From: Halomonas sp. HL-93
GTDB taxonomy: Bacteria > Pseudomonadota > Gammaproteobacteria > Pseudomonadales > Halomonadaceae
NCBI RefSeq assembly: GCF_900086985.1
Contig: NZ_LT593974.1
Span: 2,294,001 to 2,358,000, forward strand
Direction: 5' to 3'
Length of the DNA stretch: 64,000 bases
The notes beneath the pieces are model-generated. The model saw only the letters and a program-made list of their open reading frames with translations, was not told the origin of the DNA and did not search any database. Numbering within the stretch: position 1 is the stretch's first letter; every line of letters starts with the position of its first letter. This document shows positions 35,694 through 45,800 of the stretch, in pieces. A program made the translations under genes and the position numbers.

Positions 35694-36590
35694 CTATACC
35701 TCCGGGGCAAATAAGCCCGTGGAGAGGTAGCGGTCTCCGCGGTCGCAGACAATAAACACGATGACCGCATTCTCGGCTTGTTCGGCGATACGCAGCGCTC
35801 CCGCCAGACTCCCCCCGGATGAGACGCCCGCAAAGACACCCTCTTCACGCGCCAGACGCCGCATGTGCTCTTCGGCTTCGTGCTGCGCAATATCCAGCGT
35901 GACATCTACGCGCGGCGCTTCAAAAATGGCCGGCAAATATTCCTGCGGCCAGCGCCGAATACCCGGAATGCTCGCCCCATCAGCGGGTTGCAGGCCGACG
36001 ATCTGAATCGCTGGGTTTTGCTCTTTCAGATAGCGCGACACCCCCATGATTGTGCCCGTCGTTCCCATGGAACTGACAAAGTGGGTCATTTCACCGCCCG
36101 TTTGTCGCCACACTTCTGGCCCGGTTGTGCGGTAGTGAGCCAGCGGGTTATCCGGATTGGCAAACTGGTTGAGCGGCTTACCCTCACCCCGCGCAATCAT
36201 GCCATCGGCAATATCCCGCGCCTCTTCCATGCCGCCTTCTTTACTCGCCGACACCAGCTTAGCCCCGAATGCCGCCATTGCCTGCTTGCGTTCTTCGGAA
36301 GCACTTTCAGGCATCACCAACACCATCCTATAGCCTTTGATGGCGGCAGCCATGGCCAGGGCAATGCCGGTATTGCCCGACGTGGCTTCGATCAGCGTAT
36401 CGCCGGGAGCGATGTCACCCCGCGCTTCTGCTTCACTGAGCATCGACAACGCTGGCCGGTCTTTCACCGACCCCGCTGGGTTGTTGCCTTCGAGTTTCGC
36501 CAGGAGGGTATTGTTGCGCCCCGCGCTAATACGTTTCAGACGTACCAGCGGCGTATTGCCAATTACCTCTTCTAACGTGGGATAATCCAT
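35694..36590 (-). CDS. cysM: Cysteine synthase B (O-acetylserine sulfhydrylase)
   Basis: PLP-dependent enzyme making cysteine from O-acetylserine and sulfide or thiosulfate. 298 residues. The PLP lysine is in NNPAGSVKDRPALSML, substrate loop TSGNTGIALAMAAA, phosphate-binding GTTGTIMGVSRYL, and the C-terminal GVSSGGSLAGALRI. The short length and TPLVRLKRISAGRNNTLLAK opening favour CysM over CysK. Divergent from barA with 95 bp between starts. Confidence 0.94.
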   Translation of the reverse strand: MDYPTLEEVIGNTPLVRLKRISAGRNNTLLAKLEGNNPAGSVKDRPALSMLSEAEARGDIAPGDTLIEATSGNTGIALAMAAAIKGYRMVLVMPESASEERKQAMAAFGAKLVSASKEGGMEEARDIADGMIARGEGKPLNQFANPDNPLAHYRTTGPEVWRQTGGEMTHFVSSMGTTGTIMGVSRYLKEQNPAIQIVGLQPADGASIPGIRRWPQEYLPAIFEAPRVDVTLDIAQHEAEEHMRRLAREEGVFAGVSSGGSLAGALRIAEQAENAVIVFIVCDRGDRYLSTGLFAPEV

Positions 36591-36685
36591 CGCATCGATT
36601 CCTTATCGTGACCGTTACCCTGCATTATATCGGTGCTACCGTACACTGGACAGGTTACCCTCTTGAATCTCAGCAGGCTGCTTTC

Positions 36686-39379
36686 ATGTCTTTGAACACA
36701 CGACTTCTTTTTGCGCTGCTTGGCCTACCGCTCGTGGTTTATGCCTGCATGGCGGTGCTGCTCGTCGTGCAAAACGACCATAAATCCCGGGCGCTTTTGG
36801 AAGAACGGATTGTCAGCGCCAGCGAATACATTGCCCCAAGCATGGCAGAGGCGCTGGCGGACACCGACATTGACCAGCTAGAGACCCACGCCTCACAGTT
36901 CCTCGAACAGGAAGGCGTTAACGCCGTTAGCGTGTTTGATGATCAAAATAGCCGCCTGCTGGTACGTGGACGCACCACCGACGCATCGCCAACCTCGTCA
37001 CCACCTGACACCACGCGGCTCTCAACTACCGATGACGTGTGGCGCTTGCAAGTGCCCCTTGAGATCGCCGCAATGGATAATGCAGCCGCCCCACGGGTGG
37101 GTTGGCTGGAAGCCACGATAGATACTCAGTCGCTTAACCTTGCCCGCTATCAATTGATTGCCAGTTTAAGCCTGGGGGGAATGCTCCTCGGGCTTTGCCT
37201 GTTTTTGATTGCCTTTGCCATTAGCCGCTATGTCACACGTCCCATTGAAGAAGCTAGTCATGCTCTATATCGCCTGTCGCGGAGCGATTATGAGCAAACG
37301 GCTACGCCCCATAACGCCATTGAACTCGACCAACTAGCCAAACAAATCAATGCACTGGCCAGCCATCTACAGCGTGCCCAACACGATATGCAAGCGCAAA
37401 TCGAACAGGCGACCAGCGAACTTCAAGAATCAATGGAAACCATCGAAGAACAGAATATCAAGCTCGACCTTGCTCACCGCAGCGCGGTGCGCGCCAATAC
37501 GGTCAAGTCCGAATTTCTGGCCAATATGAGTCATGAAATCCGTACTCCGCTTAATGGTATCATCGGCTTTTGTCGACTGCTCGGCCGCTCGTCCCTCGAT
37601 GAACGCCAACGCGATTGGCTGCAACACGTGCACCGTGCCTGCGATAACCTGCTGATGCTGGTCAATGATGTCCTGGATTTCTCCAAGCTGGAAGCTAACC
37701 GCTTAACTCTGGAAGAAGCCGATATCGACATCGTCACGTTAGTGGACGAAATTCTTGGCCTTCACGCCCCCGAGGCCCAGCGCAAGCACCTTCATCTGGT
37801 CGCTATGGTTTACGATGATGTGCCGACACCGCTATGCGGCGACCCACTCAGACTCCACCAAGTGCTCAATAACCTGATCAGTAATGCCCTAAAGTTCACC
37901 CACCAGGGCGATGTCGTGGTGAGGGTCATGCTGGAACACTACGCGGGTAAGCATGTCGTGCTGAATATAAGCGTGAGCGATACGGGCATCGGCCTGAGCG
38001 AAGACCACCAGCAACAGCTGTTCAGCGCCTTTTCCCAAGCCGAGCCCAGTCACCCTCGCCAGTTTGGCGGCAGCGGACTCGGTTTAACCATATGCCGTCA
38101 GCTCATTCAACGCATGGGCGGGGAAATTAGCGTTGAGAGCGAGCTAGACAAAGGCGCGACATTCTCATTCACCCTTCCCCTCCAGGCGCCAAACGCTGAC
38201 GAACGCCGCCCGGAGTTACACCTTGACGGCCCAATCATTCGCGTGCACGAGCCACACACCACGACGCGTCATGTGCTTGAGCATTTACTGGAACGCTGGG
38301 GAGCGATTCCCGTTGCGCTTTCAAGCGACGCGACCAGTGACTTATTGCTGATCAGTCTTGATCAGGATGATTTACAAAACACTGCCCTTGCTCAGTGGCA
38401 GGCGCTTATCAGCGCTGCGGGGTGCCCTGCACTGGTCCTGGTGAACGGTTCCAGCTTTGACCTACCCCAGCTCGACTTCCCCTTCAAAGGTGAATTGCTC
38501 TGTAAGCCATTCACCCGCGCGCAATTGGTTGCCTCGCTGACCCATTTATTGGTGCCGGTCGGCGAGGCACGGCCTCAACCCAGCGCGCCCCTTCCGGCAT
38601 TACCCGCCGCCGATGAGGGGTATCGGTTATTAGTCGTCGATGACAACACCTCAAACCGGCAACTGCTCAGTGCTTTATTGGAAGCACCTGGGCGGCATAT
38701 CAGCCTGGCGGAAAGTGGTCAAAAAGCGCTTGAGATAGGCCGTGACCACACCTTTGACATGGTGTTTATGGATATACGCATGCCGGGAATGGATGGGCTA
38801 CAAACGACCCAAGCGCTACGACGCATTAATGCCGCCTGGAGTCGTTGCCCAATTGTCGCGGTAACCGCCCACGCCCTGAACAGCGAGCGACAACGCTGGT
38901 TAGCAGAAGGGCTGGACGACGTGATTATCAAACCGATTGACGAGCATGAATTGGGGCAGTTGCTAAGCCGCTTTCTGGGCATCCCCCCCCCGGAAGGGTC
39001 TTCCCCGCAGCCAAAGAAGGTATCGCCTAGCGCTGCAGCCGCTACGCTACCGGTGATCGACCTTACGCTGGGCGCCCGCTTAGCGGGAGGCAAAGAGGAT
39101 TTAGCGCGAGCCCAATTAAGGCGGCTGATCGATAACCTGCCCGCCACCCGAGCTGAAATGGACGCCGCTTTTCAACAACGCGATCTGGAAGCCCTGCTGG
39201 ACAGCGTTCACGGCTTGAATGGTGCAAGCCGCTACTGCGGCGCGCCCGAGTTGGCGCTGATAGTCGAGACGTTGGAAACCCGATTGCGTACCAGCGGGCT
39301 AGACCATGTAGATACGTTAATTGATGATCTTTACCACGCCATGGACAAACTCATCGCCCAGCGCAGTTCGTTAGGGTAA
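36686..39379 (+). CDS. barA: Hybrid sensor histidine kinase BarA/GacS
   Basis: Tripartite membrane kinase that drives the GacA/UvrY-CsrA cascade. The ATG at 36686 (897 residues) opens directly into the first membrane helix (LLFALLGLPLVVYACMAVLL). A periplasmic loop, a second helix at ~160-183 and a HAMP linker follow. HisKA H283 is in ANMSHEIRTPLNGIIGF; the ATPase has DTGIGLSEDHQQQLF and GGSGLGLTICRQLIQRM. The receiver domain (LLVVDDNTSNRQLLSALLEA) has D696 in FMDIRMPGMDGLQ; the Hpt domain has H842 in SVHGLNGASRYCG. A second, degenerate receiver-like region lies at ~510-630. Neighbour of cysM-rlmD-relA, as in Pseudomonas gacS. Confidence 0.92.
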   Translation: MSLNTRLLFALLGLPLVVYACMAVLLVVQNDHKSRALLEERIVSASEYIAPSMAEALADTDIDQLETHASQFLEQEGVNAVSVFDDQNSRLLVRGRTTDASPTSSPPDTTRLSTTDDVWRLQVPLEIAAMDNAAAPRVGWLEATIDTQSLNLARYQLIASLSLGGMLLGLCLFLIAFAISRYVTRPIEEASHALYRLSRSDYEQTATPHNAIELDQLAKQINALASHLQRAQHDMQAQIEQATSELQESMETIEEQNIKLDLAHRSAVRANTVKSEFLANMSHEIRTPLNGIIGFCRLLGRSSLDERQRDWLQHVHRACDNLLMLVNDVLDFSKLEANRLTLEEADIDIVTLVDEILGLHAPEAQRKHLHLVAMVYDDVPTPLCGDPLRLHQVLNNLISNALKFTHQGDVVVRVMLEHYAGKHVVLNISVSDTGIGLSEDHQQQLFSAFSQAEPSHPRQFGGSGLGLTICRQLIQRMGGEISVESELDKGATFSFTLPLQAPNADERRPELHLDGPIIRVHEPHTTTRHVLEHLLERWGAIPVALSSDATSDLLLISLDQDDLQNTALAQWQALISAAGCPALVLVNGSSFDLPQLDFPFKGELLCKPFTRAQLVASLTHLLVPVGEARPQPSAPLPALPAADEGYRLLVVDDNTSNRQLLSALLEAPGRHISLAESGQKALEIGRDHTFDMVFMDIRMPGMDGLQTTQALRRINAAWSRCPIVAVTAHALNSERQRWLAEGLDDVIIKPIDEHELGQLLSRFLGIPPPEGSSPQPKKVSPSAAAATLPVIDLTLGARLAGGKEDLARAQLRRLIDNLPATRAEMDAAFQQRDLEALLDSVHGLNGASRYCGAPELALIVETLETRLRTSGLDHVDTLIDDLYHAMDKLIAQRSSLG

Positions 39380-39387
39380 GCGGGGAC

Positions 39388-39765
39388 TTAGCGTTCTAAA
39401 ACCACAAAAGCGATGGCATAGTCGTCTTCATCACTGAGGGTAATATGCATGGTAGTCACTCCGGCGACCGCCGCCTTTTCAGCGGCAGTCCCGTGAAGCT
39501 CAAGAAACGGCTTGCCCAACTCGTCGTTGTGCACTTGAATATCGCGCCACTGCAGCCCGTGGCGCAACCCCAAACCTAGCGCTTTCACAAACGCCTCTTT
39601 AGCCGCAAACCGCTTGGCAAGAAACGCAGTGGGCTGCGATTTTTGCTGCCAAACGGCGTGTTCGTCGGGCCCTAATATACGCAGCGCAAAGCGCGGCCCG
39701 TGGCGCTGTAACGCCCGAGCAAAGCGCTCAACCCGCGCAATATCAGAGCCAATACCGACAATCAC
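39388..39765 (-). CDS. acpS: Holo-[acyl-carrier-protein] synthase
   Basis: Transfers 4'-phosphopantetheine from CoA to ACP. 125 residues, trimeric AcpS type. GIGSDIARVERFARAL carries the Mg-binding Asp and LAKRFAAKEAFVKALG the second metal-binding Glu. Ends in HITLSDEDDYAIAFVVLER. Last gene of the lepA-lepB-rnc-era-recO-pdxJ-acpS block, 3 bp after pdxJ, and convergent with barA (8-bp gap). Confidence 0.95.
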   Translation of the reverse strand: MIVGIGSDIARVERFARALQRHGPRFALRILGPDEHAVWQQKSQPTAFLAKRFAAKEAFVKALGLGLRHGLQWRDIQVHNDELGKPFLELHGTAAEKAAVAGVTTMHITLSDEDDYAIAFVVLER

Positions 39766-39768
39766 GCG

Positions 39769-40605
39769 CTAGTGTCCGCAGCAGCCGCTATGGGAAGCGT
39801 CATGCCGATGATCGTGGTCGTGGTCGTGGTCGTGGTCGTGTGCATCCAACGCCGCCATAAGTCCGGCTTCCTGGCCCGCTATAATCAGCCGCTTCATCTC
39901 TTGAACGGCTTCTTTTAGGCCAACAAAAAGCGCACGGGCGATAATCGCGTGGCCAATATTCAATTCATTAACCCCAGGCAACGCCGCAATGGCTTCCACA
40001 TTATGGTAATGCAAACCATGACCGGCATTGACCACTAACCCTAGTGAAACCGCGTGTGTTGCGGCCGCCGTCAACCGCTGGTACTCCGCCATTGCCATCT
40101 CGCTACCGGGGCGCGCTTCAGCATAAGCCCCGGTGTGTAATTCGATGACGGGGGCTCCAGCACGCTGGGCGGCATCAATTTGCTCATCGTCGGGGTCGAT
40201 AAATAACGACACCTCGCAACCGGCGGCGGCAAGGCGTTGGCAGGCGCTGGCAATGGCGTCAAAGCCGCCGACCACATCCAGACCACCTTCGGTGGTCAGC
40301 TCTTCGCGTTTTTCGGGAACAAGGCACACGTGGGCAGGCTGAATCTCTTCGGCTAGCGTCAGCATCTCTTCGGTGACGGCCATTTCAAGATTCATACGCG
40401 TATTGAGCACTTCAGCAAGCAGCTTTACATCGCGCAGTTGAATATGACGGCGGTCTTCGCGCAAATGCACAGTGATGCCGTCGGCCCCGGCCTCCTCAGT
40501 TATCAGCGCCGCCTGAACCGGATCCGGATAGCGCGTACCACGCGCTTGGCGAAGAGTGGCGATATGGTCGATGTTGACCCCGAGCAGTATCCGAGGTGGA
40601 TGCAT
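39769..40605 (-). CDS. pdxJ: Pyridoxine 5'-phosphate synthase with His/Asp-rich C-terminal tail
   Basis: Condenses 1-deoxyxylulose 5-phosphate with 3-amino-2-oxopropyl phosphate to pyridoxine 5'-phosphate. The TIM-barrel body is typical: [75 protein letters not shown]. Unusual is the C-terminus: the body ends near residue 250 and ~27 residues follow, an alternating Asp-His run ([14 protein letters not shown]) closing with HSGCCGH. The tail is encoded by a hexanucleotide tandem repeat and looks metal-binding. Such tails are known on metallochaperones; on PdxJ I cannot assign a role. Confidence 0.93.
   Translation of the reverse strand: MHPPRILLGVNIDHIATLRQARGTRYPDPVQAALITEEAGADGITVHLREDRRHIQLRDVKLLAEVLNTRMNLEMAVTEEMLTLAEEIQPAHVCLVPEKREELTTEGGLDVVGGFDAIASACQRLAAAGCEVSLFIDPDDEQIDAAQRAGAPVIELHTGAYAEARPGSEMAMAEYQRLTAAATHAVSLGLVVNAGHGLHYHNVEAIAALPGVNELNIGHAIIARALFVGLKEAVQEMKRLIIAGQEAGLMAALDAHDHDHDHDHDHRHDASHSGCCGH
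39811..39843 (-). repeat. Hexanucleotide tandem repeat encoding the PdxJ His-Asp tail
   Basis: About five copies of GTGGTC on the + strand (GACCAC, Asp-His, on the coding strand). Uninterrupted repeats of this kind can change copy number by replication slippage without shifting frame. Confidence 0.85.
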
Positions 40606-40635
40606 AATGGCCTCCGGTGATAAAAAAGTGACAGC

Positions 40636-41340
40636 CTAGCGTTGACGACGTTTGGCGAGGTCGTGCATTAATTCGCGGGAGCGTAACGCCGTCGTACCAA
40701 GATGTGGCGCCAGTGCAGCGCGCATAATGGCTTTTAAGGCGTTGGCTAAAGCGGGTTCCTGCCAGTCATGGTGGTCAATATAGCGCAGAGTACGACCATC
40801 CAGCCCCTTGGCTGCCGGAATAAACGCGCGGCTCGATGCATCAAAGCGATACAGTGCTTGAGGGTCGAGTGCGCCACCATCGGGCGTACAGAAGCGCGGT
40901 GTAGCGTCCAAAACCTCCAGCAGCGACCACTCGTAACGCCGCAGAGCGAGCGCGCGGGCAGCGGGCACCGGCAGCGCTTCAAGCAAGGCCGTATAAAAAG
41001 CAAAGACGTCCCCAGCAGGAAGTTCCAACGGCAGCAGGCGCGTGGCGATTTCATTGGCATAAAACCCACACAACAGGCCCTCGCCAGCCAGCAGCGCCGT
41101 CTGCCCACGGGACTCCATCAGCGTCAGGCGTTTGAGTTCACGTTCGCCTCGCCACGTCACCAACAGCGGTGTAAACGGCTGCAGACGCTGACGCGACTTT
41201 GACGATGGTCGCTGACCGCCTTGAGCCACCGCGCGAATCCGACCATGATGCAGCGTAAGAAGATCCACCAGCGCACTGGTTTCTCGGTAGGGCCTGCGGT
41301 GCAGCAAGAAGGCCGGCTCCGCTGACATTGCCCTGCTCAA
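40636..41340 (-). CDS. recO: DNA repair protein RecO
   Basis: Loads RecA on SSB-coated gaps with RecR in the RecFOR pathway. 234 residues; N-terminal OB fold ([37 protein letters not shown]) then helical domain ([24 protein letters not shown]). No zinc-finger cysteines, as in many gammaproteobacterial RecO proteins. The 5' end overlaps era by 4 bases, and the order era-recO-pdxJ is conserved. Confidence 0.92.
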   Translation of the reverse strand: MSRAMSAEPAFLLHRRPYRETSALVDLLTLHHGRIRAVAQGGQRPSSKSRQRLQPFTPLLVTWRGERELKRLTLMESRGQTALLAGEGLLCGFYANEIATRLLPLELPAGDVFAFYTALLEALPVPAARALALRRYEWSLLEVLDATPRFCTPDGGALDPQALYRFDASSRAFIPAAKGLDGRTLRYIDHHDWQEPALANALKAIMRAALAPHLGTTALRSRELMHDLAKRRQR

Positions 41341-42236
41341 TCGAGATCGTAGCCCAGGCTTTTAAGCGCGCGCTCATCGTCCGACCAGCCCCGTTTCACC
41401 TTCACCCACAGGTTAAGCATAATTTTGGTGCCCAACGCCCGCTCCATATCCAAGCGTGCCTCACGACCGATGCTTTTGATTCGCTCGCCGTTCTCGCCGA
41501 TCAGAATGACTTTTTGCCCCTGACGCTCGACTAGAATCAGCGCGCTGATATGTGTAACGCGTTCAGTTTCGCGAAACTCTTCGATTTCCACGGTCATCTG
41601 GTAGGGCAACTCGTCGCCCAACTGGCGCATGACTTTTTCGCGCACCAGCTCTGCTGCCATAAACCGCAGACTTTTATCGGTAATTTGGTCTTCAGGGAAA
41701 TAGTGAACGCTCTCGGGCAGATGCTTGGCGACTTCTTCTTCCAGCGTTTCTACCTGAGTCCCATGTTTAGCAGAAATAGGCACGATGGCGGCAAACTCGC
41801 GACGGGCTCCCACGTCGGCCAGCCAAGGCAGCAAATCGCCTTTGTCATTTAGCCGATCCACCTTATTAACCGCTAATACCACCGGTGCCTTAACGTGCTC
41901 AAGCCTTTTGAGCACCGCTTGGTCCTCATCTGTCCAGCGGGTGCGGTCAATAATAAACACCACGCAGTCTACGTCACGCAATGCCTGGGTCGCTGCCTGG
42001 TTCATAAACCGATTGATCGCTTTATTGCGATCTTTCGACATGATGTGCATGCCAGGCGTATCGACATAAATAAACTGGGCGTCCGCCTCCGTTTTAATTC
42101 CCATCACCTGATGGCGCGTGGTCTGAGGCCGCCGGGAGGTAATTGAAATCTTTTGCCCCAAGATACGGTTCATCAACGTGGACTTGCCGACATTGGGGCG
42201 ACCGACAATCGCAACGAATCCACAGGTTTGGCTCAT
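41337..42236 (-). CDS. era: GTPase Era
   Basis: Essential 16S rRNA-binding GTPase in 30S assembly. 299 residues: G1 [16 protein letters not shown]2/switch [18 protein letters not shown]3 VDTPGMH, G4 NKVDRL, G5 ISAKHG, then a C-terminal KH domain ([20 protein letters not shown]). All motifs are canonical. ATGA-type overlaps with rnc upstream and recO downstream. Confidence 0.97.
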   Translation of the reverse strand: MSQTCGFVAIVGRPNVGKSTLMNRILGQKISITSRRPQTTRHQVMGIKTEADAQFIYVDTPGMHIMSKDRNKAINRFMNQAATQALRDVDCVVFIIDRTRWTDEDQAVLKRLEHVKAPVVLAVNKVDRLNDKGDLLPWLADVGARREFAAIVPISAKHGTQVETLEEEVAKHLPESVHYFPEDQITDKSLRFMAAELVREKVMRQLGDELPYQMTVEIEEFRETERVTHISALILVERQGQKVILIGENGERIKSIGREARLDMERALGTKIMLNLWVKVKRGWSDDERALKSLGYDLD

Positions 42237-42925
42237 GCATTGTCTCCAGGACGTTTTTCAAGGTAGGCAAGCGCTTCTTCGGCCGCCTGCTGCTCTGCGT
42301 GGCGGCGGCTCGGACCTTTACCCGTAGTGTGTTCAGTTAACAAATCGATATAGCACTCTACGGTAAACATCTGCGCATGCGCTTCTCCCTTAACGCTCAC
42401 TACTTCATAACGCGGCAGCGCAGCTTGTCGGGACTGGAGAAATTCTTGCAGCCGCGTTTTCGGGTCTTTTTGAGTATCTTGCAGCGAGATGTTCGCTAGC
42501 CGTTCGGCGTACCATGCCAGAACGCGCTCACGAACCGCGTCCATGCCCGCATCTAAATAGATAGCACCAATCACCGCTTCAACCGCATCCGCTAAAATCG
42601 ATTCCCGGCGATGACCGCCGCTTTTCATTTCGCCTGAGCCTAACCGTAAGCACTCACCAAATGTCATTTCTCTAGCCAGTTCAGCAAGCGTTTGCCCTTT
42701 CACCAGACGCGCCCGCAGTCGGGAAAGCTGCCCTTCTCGCGCCTGGGGAAAACGCTGGTAAAGCGCTTCAGCAATCACGAAGTTGACGATTGAGTCACCT
42801 AAAAATTCCAGGCGTTCATTGTTACGACCGCCATAGCTGCGGTGGGTCATGGCCAGTTCTATCAGCGTGGCATCGCCGAACGTATGGCCGATGCGTCGGC
42901 AAAAAGCGGTTAACGAAGTACTCAC
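42233..42925 (-). CDS. rnc: Ribonuclease III
   Basis: Double-strand-specific endonuclease for rRNA and mRNA processing. 230 residues: RNase III signature [20 protein letters not shown], second acidic cluster [16 protein letters not shown], and C-terminal dsRNA-binding domain ([39 protein letters not shown]). Between lepB and era in the standard order. Confidence 0.97.
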   Translation of the reverse strand: MSTSLTAFCRRIGHTFGDATLIELAMTHRSYGGRNNERLEFLGDSIVNFVIAEALYQRFPQAREGQLSRLRARLVKGQTLAELAREMTFGECLRLGSGEMKSGGHRRESILADAVEAVIGAIYLDAGMDAVRERVLAWYAERLANISLQDTQKDPKTRLQEFLQSRQAALPRYEVVSVKGEAHAQMFTVECYIDLLTEHTTGKGPSRRHAEQQAAEEALAYLEKRPGDNA

Positions 42926-42986
42926 AGGGCCCCTACGTCGTTGACGTTGACTAAAAAATAATGACTATACATAACGGTTGGCCTTA

Positions 42987-43781
42987 TCACTCAATGCGGC
43001 GCACGTCGGTAAAGCTTGGCAGCCCACCGTCCCAGTGCATCCATACGGCAAAGGCGCGCCCGACAATATTTTCCTCAGGCACAAACCCCCAGTAGCGGCT
43101 GTCGTTGGAGTGATCACGGTTGTCACCCATGGTGAAGTAGTGGCCTTCAGGCACTTCAACTTCACGCATTTGCGGCCCAGAATCCCGGGGATTGTTATAA
43201 ATATAGTGTTCAATTTCACCTAAACGCTCTTCAAGCAATAGCTGCTGAGAAACATCTTCTTCCATCAGCTCTTTGGGCACCGCTTCGCCGTTGACATAAA
43301 GCTGCTTGTCTTCATAACGAATACGGTCGCCGGGCAGCCCGACTACGCGCTTAATGAAGTTAACCGAAGGCTCTTCGGGAAAACGAAACACCATTACATC
43401 GCCACGTTCAGGGTCATCGACCTCAAGAAAGCGTGTATTGATGACCGGCAAACGTAGCCCGTAGGCAAATTTGTTGACCAGTATGAAATCACCCACTTCA
43501 AGCGTTGGCCGCATTGAGCCAGAGGGAATTTGAAACGGCTCGACGACAAAGCTACGCACCACCAGCACTACCAGCAATACCGGAAAGAAAGAGCGTGAGT
43601 AATCGACGGGCCACGGCTCTTTAAGCAGCTTGTCACGCGTCGCCTGATCGAGTCCCTCTACGGTATTCGCATCGGCGTGGGCAACCCGCTCACGCCGTTT
43701 GGGGCGTAACCAGACCACATCGAGCAAATAGATAACGCCAGAAAGCGCGACGGCAAGTACCAGCAGTAATGCAAAATCCAT
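42987..43781 (-). CDS. lepB: Signal peptidase I
   Basis: Inner-membrane leader peptidase. 264 residues: N-terminal helix (LLLVLAVALSGVIYLLDVVW), second hydrophobic segment (SFFPVLLVVLVVRSFVVEPF), catalytic Ser in QIPSGSMRPTL, catalytic Lys in NFIKRVVGLPGDRI, and box E GHYFTMGDNRDHSNDSRYWG. Located between lepA and rnc with 15- and 61-bp gaps. Confidence 0.96.
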   Translation of the reverse strand: MDFALLLVLAVALSGVIYLLDVVWLRPKRRERVAHADANTVEGLDQATRDKLLKEPWPVDYSRSFFPVLLVVLVVRSFVVEPFQIPSGSMRPTLEVGDFILVNKFAYGLRLPVINTRFLEVDDPERGDVMVFRFPEEPSVNFIKRVVGLPGDRIRYEDKQLYVNGEAVPKELMEEDVSQQLLLEERLGEIEHYIYNNPRDSGPQMREVEVPEGHYFTMGDNRDHSNDSRYWGFVPEENIVGRAFAVWMHWDGGLPSFTDVRRIE

Positions 43782-43796
43782 GGGTGGAAGTCGTCC

Positions 43797-45611
43797 CTAA
43801 TCGTTAACCTTGAGTACAGCAAGGAAGGCATCCTGGGGGATTTCCACCCGACCGACCTGCTTCATACGTTTCTTACCAGCTTTCTGTTTCTCTAGCAGTT
43901 TTTTCTTACGGCTGACATCACCGCCATAACATTTAGCGGTCACGTTCTTGCGCAGCGCCTTGACGGTGGAGCGAGCCACTACCTGGCCACCAATAGCCGC
44001 CTGGATCGCGACATCAAACATTTGCCGGGGGATTAACTCTTTCATTTTCTCCACCAGCAGGCGGCCACGCGTGTGAGCGTGATCACGGTGAATAATCACT
44101 GCTAGGGCATCTACTTTATCACCGTTAATCAACACGTCCAGGCGAACTAACTGGGCTGCCTCAAAGCGTTCAAAATTATATTCAAGCGAGGCATAGCCAC
44201 GTGAAATAGACTTCAGTCGATCAAAGAAGTCCATCACGACTTCAGACATGGGTAATTCGTAAGTCAACTGGATCTGATTGCCGAGAAACTGCATATCCAA
44301 CTGAGTGCCACGGCGTTGTTCACACTCGGCAATTACATTGCCGACGAATTCCTGGGGCACGAGGATGCTGGCTCGCACCACTGGCTCGCGCATGTGCTCG
44401 ACATCTGCCATATCAGGCAGTTTGGAGGGGTTCGAGACGTAGTTGAGATCGCCATTTTTCATGGCCAGCTCATAGACCACGGTCGGCGCGGTGGTCAGCA
44501 AGTCTAGGTCGTATTCGCGCTCCAGGCGTTCTTGAATGATCTCCATGTGAAGCGTGCCCAGAAAGCCCACGCGAAAACCAAAGCCCAGCGCATCTGAGTT
44601 TTCGGGCTCGTATTCAAGCGACGCATCGTTAAGCGCCAGCTTCTCGAGCGCATCGCGGAATTCTTCGTAGTCATCGGCACTGACCGGGAACATACCCGCA
44701 TATACTTGAGGTTTGACCTTCTGAAAGCCTGGCAGTCGCGGCACATCGGGCGTTTTAGTGTGGGTAATCGTATCCCCCACCGGCGCACCGTGGATGTCTT
44801 TAATACCCGCCACAATGAAACCAACTTCTCCCGCGCGTAAGATATTGGTCTGTTTGCGCAGCGGCGTAAAAATCCCGACTTCTGTGGAGTTCCAGTCCCG
44901 CCCGGTGGAATTGATGCGGATCTTATCGCCTTTGCGCAGCGTACCGTCGAACAGGCGGACTAAAGAGACGACACCCAAGTAGTTATCGAACCAAGAATCG
45001 ATAATAAGCGCTTGCAAAGGGGCGTCAGGGTCACCTTTCGGGGGAGGGATATCACGCACTAAGCGCTCTAACAGCGCGTCGATGCCAATCCCGCTTTTCG
45101 CTGAGACTTGGCAGGCATCGGTGGCATCAATGCCAATAATCTCTTCGATTTCCTGAGCTACCCGGTCGGGATCCGCTTGGGGCAAATCGATTTTATTGAG
45201 CACCGGTAATACTTCCAGGCCCTGCTCGACGGCGGTATAACAGTTGGCCACTGACTGTGCTTCAACGCCCTGGGCAGCGTCCACAACCAATAGGGCGCCT
45301 TCGCAGGCATATAGCGAGCGCGACACTTCATAAGAAAAATCCACGTGCCCAGGCGTGTCGATGAAGTTGAGTTGATATACCTGGCCGTCAGGGGCGGTAT
45401 AGTCCAACGTCACCGATTGCGCTTTAATGGTAATGCCACGCTCGCGCTCGATATCCATGGAATCAAGCACTTGTTCTTTCAATTCACGCTCAGTTAAACC
45501 ACCGCAGGTTTGAATTAACCGGTCTGAAAGCGTGGACTTGCCGTGATCGATATGGGCAATGATCGAGAAGTTACGTATATGTGTTAGCTTGCTTGGGTTT
45601 TCGCTGGTCAT
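43797..45611 (-). CDS. lepA: Elongation factor 4 (LepA)
   Basis: Ribosomal GTPase affecting translation initiation or back-translocation under stress. 604 residues. G1 [18 protein letters not shown]2 [13 protein letters not shown]3 [16 protein letters not shown]4 [13 protein letters not shown]; the LepA-specific C-terminal domain is [25 protein letters not shown] ([20 protein letters not shown]). First gene of the lepA-acpS block; the mucD terminator at 45741-45778 separates it from mucD. Confidence 0.97.
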   Translation of the reverse strand: MTSENPSKLTHIRNFSIIAHIDHGKSTLSDRLIQTCGGLTERELKEQVLDSMDIERERGITIKAQSVTLDYTAPDGQVYQLNFIDTPGHVDFSYEVSRSLYACEGALLVVDAAQGVEAQSVANCYTAVEQGLEVLPVLNKIDLPQADPDRVAQEIEEIIGIDATDACQVSAKSGIGIDALLERLVRDIPPPKGDPDAPLQALIIDSWFDNYLGVVSLVRLFDGTLRKGDKIRINSTGRDWNSTEVGIFTPLRKQTNILRAGEVGFIVAGIKDIHGAPVGDTITHTKTPDVPRLPGFQKVKPQVYAGMFPVSADDYEEFRDALEKLALNDASLEYEPENSDALGFGFRVGFLGTLHMEIIQERLEREYDLDLLTTAPTVVYELAMKNGDLNYVSNPSKLPDMADVEHMREPVVRASILVPQEFVGNVIAECEQRRGTQLDMQFLGNQIQLTYELPMSEVVMDFFDRLKSISRGYASLEYNFERFEAAQLVRLDVLINGDKVDALAVIIHRDHAHTRGRLLVEKMKELIPRQMFDVAIQAAIGGQVVARSTVKALRKNVTAKCYGGDVSRKKKLLEKQKAGKKRMKQVGRVEIPQDAFLAVLKVND

Positions 45612-45740
45612 TGGCCGTTTTTAATCCGCTTGGAGTACGCACTCAGGCAAGACAAACCATCAGTCCTTGCGGTGCGCATCAAAATTTGTAGCCATTGTAC
45701 CGTTACGACGGTCTTGGTGCTATGTACAAAAATCAGGGCA

Positions 45741-45778
45741 AAAAAACGGCAGCCCACCGATGTTGACGGCGGACTGCC
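45741..45778 (-). terminator. Rho-independent terminator of mucD
   Basis: Read on the minus strand: stem GGCAGTCCGCCG / CGGTGGGCTGCC (12 pairs, wobble tolerated) around a 7-nt loop, then GTTTTTT. It lies ~20 bp after the mucD stop. Confidence 0.85.
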
Positions 45779-45800
45779 TGACGGAGAAACGCTAATTCAA

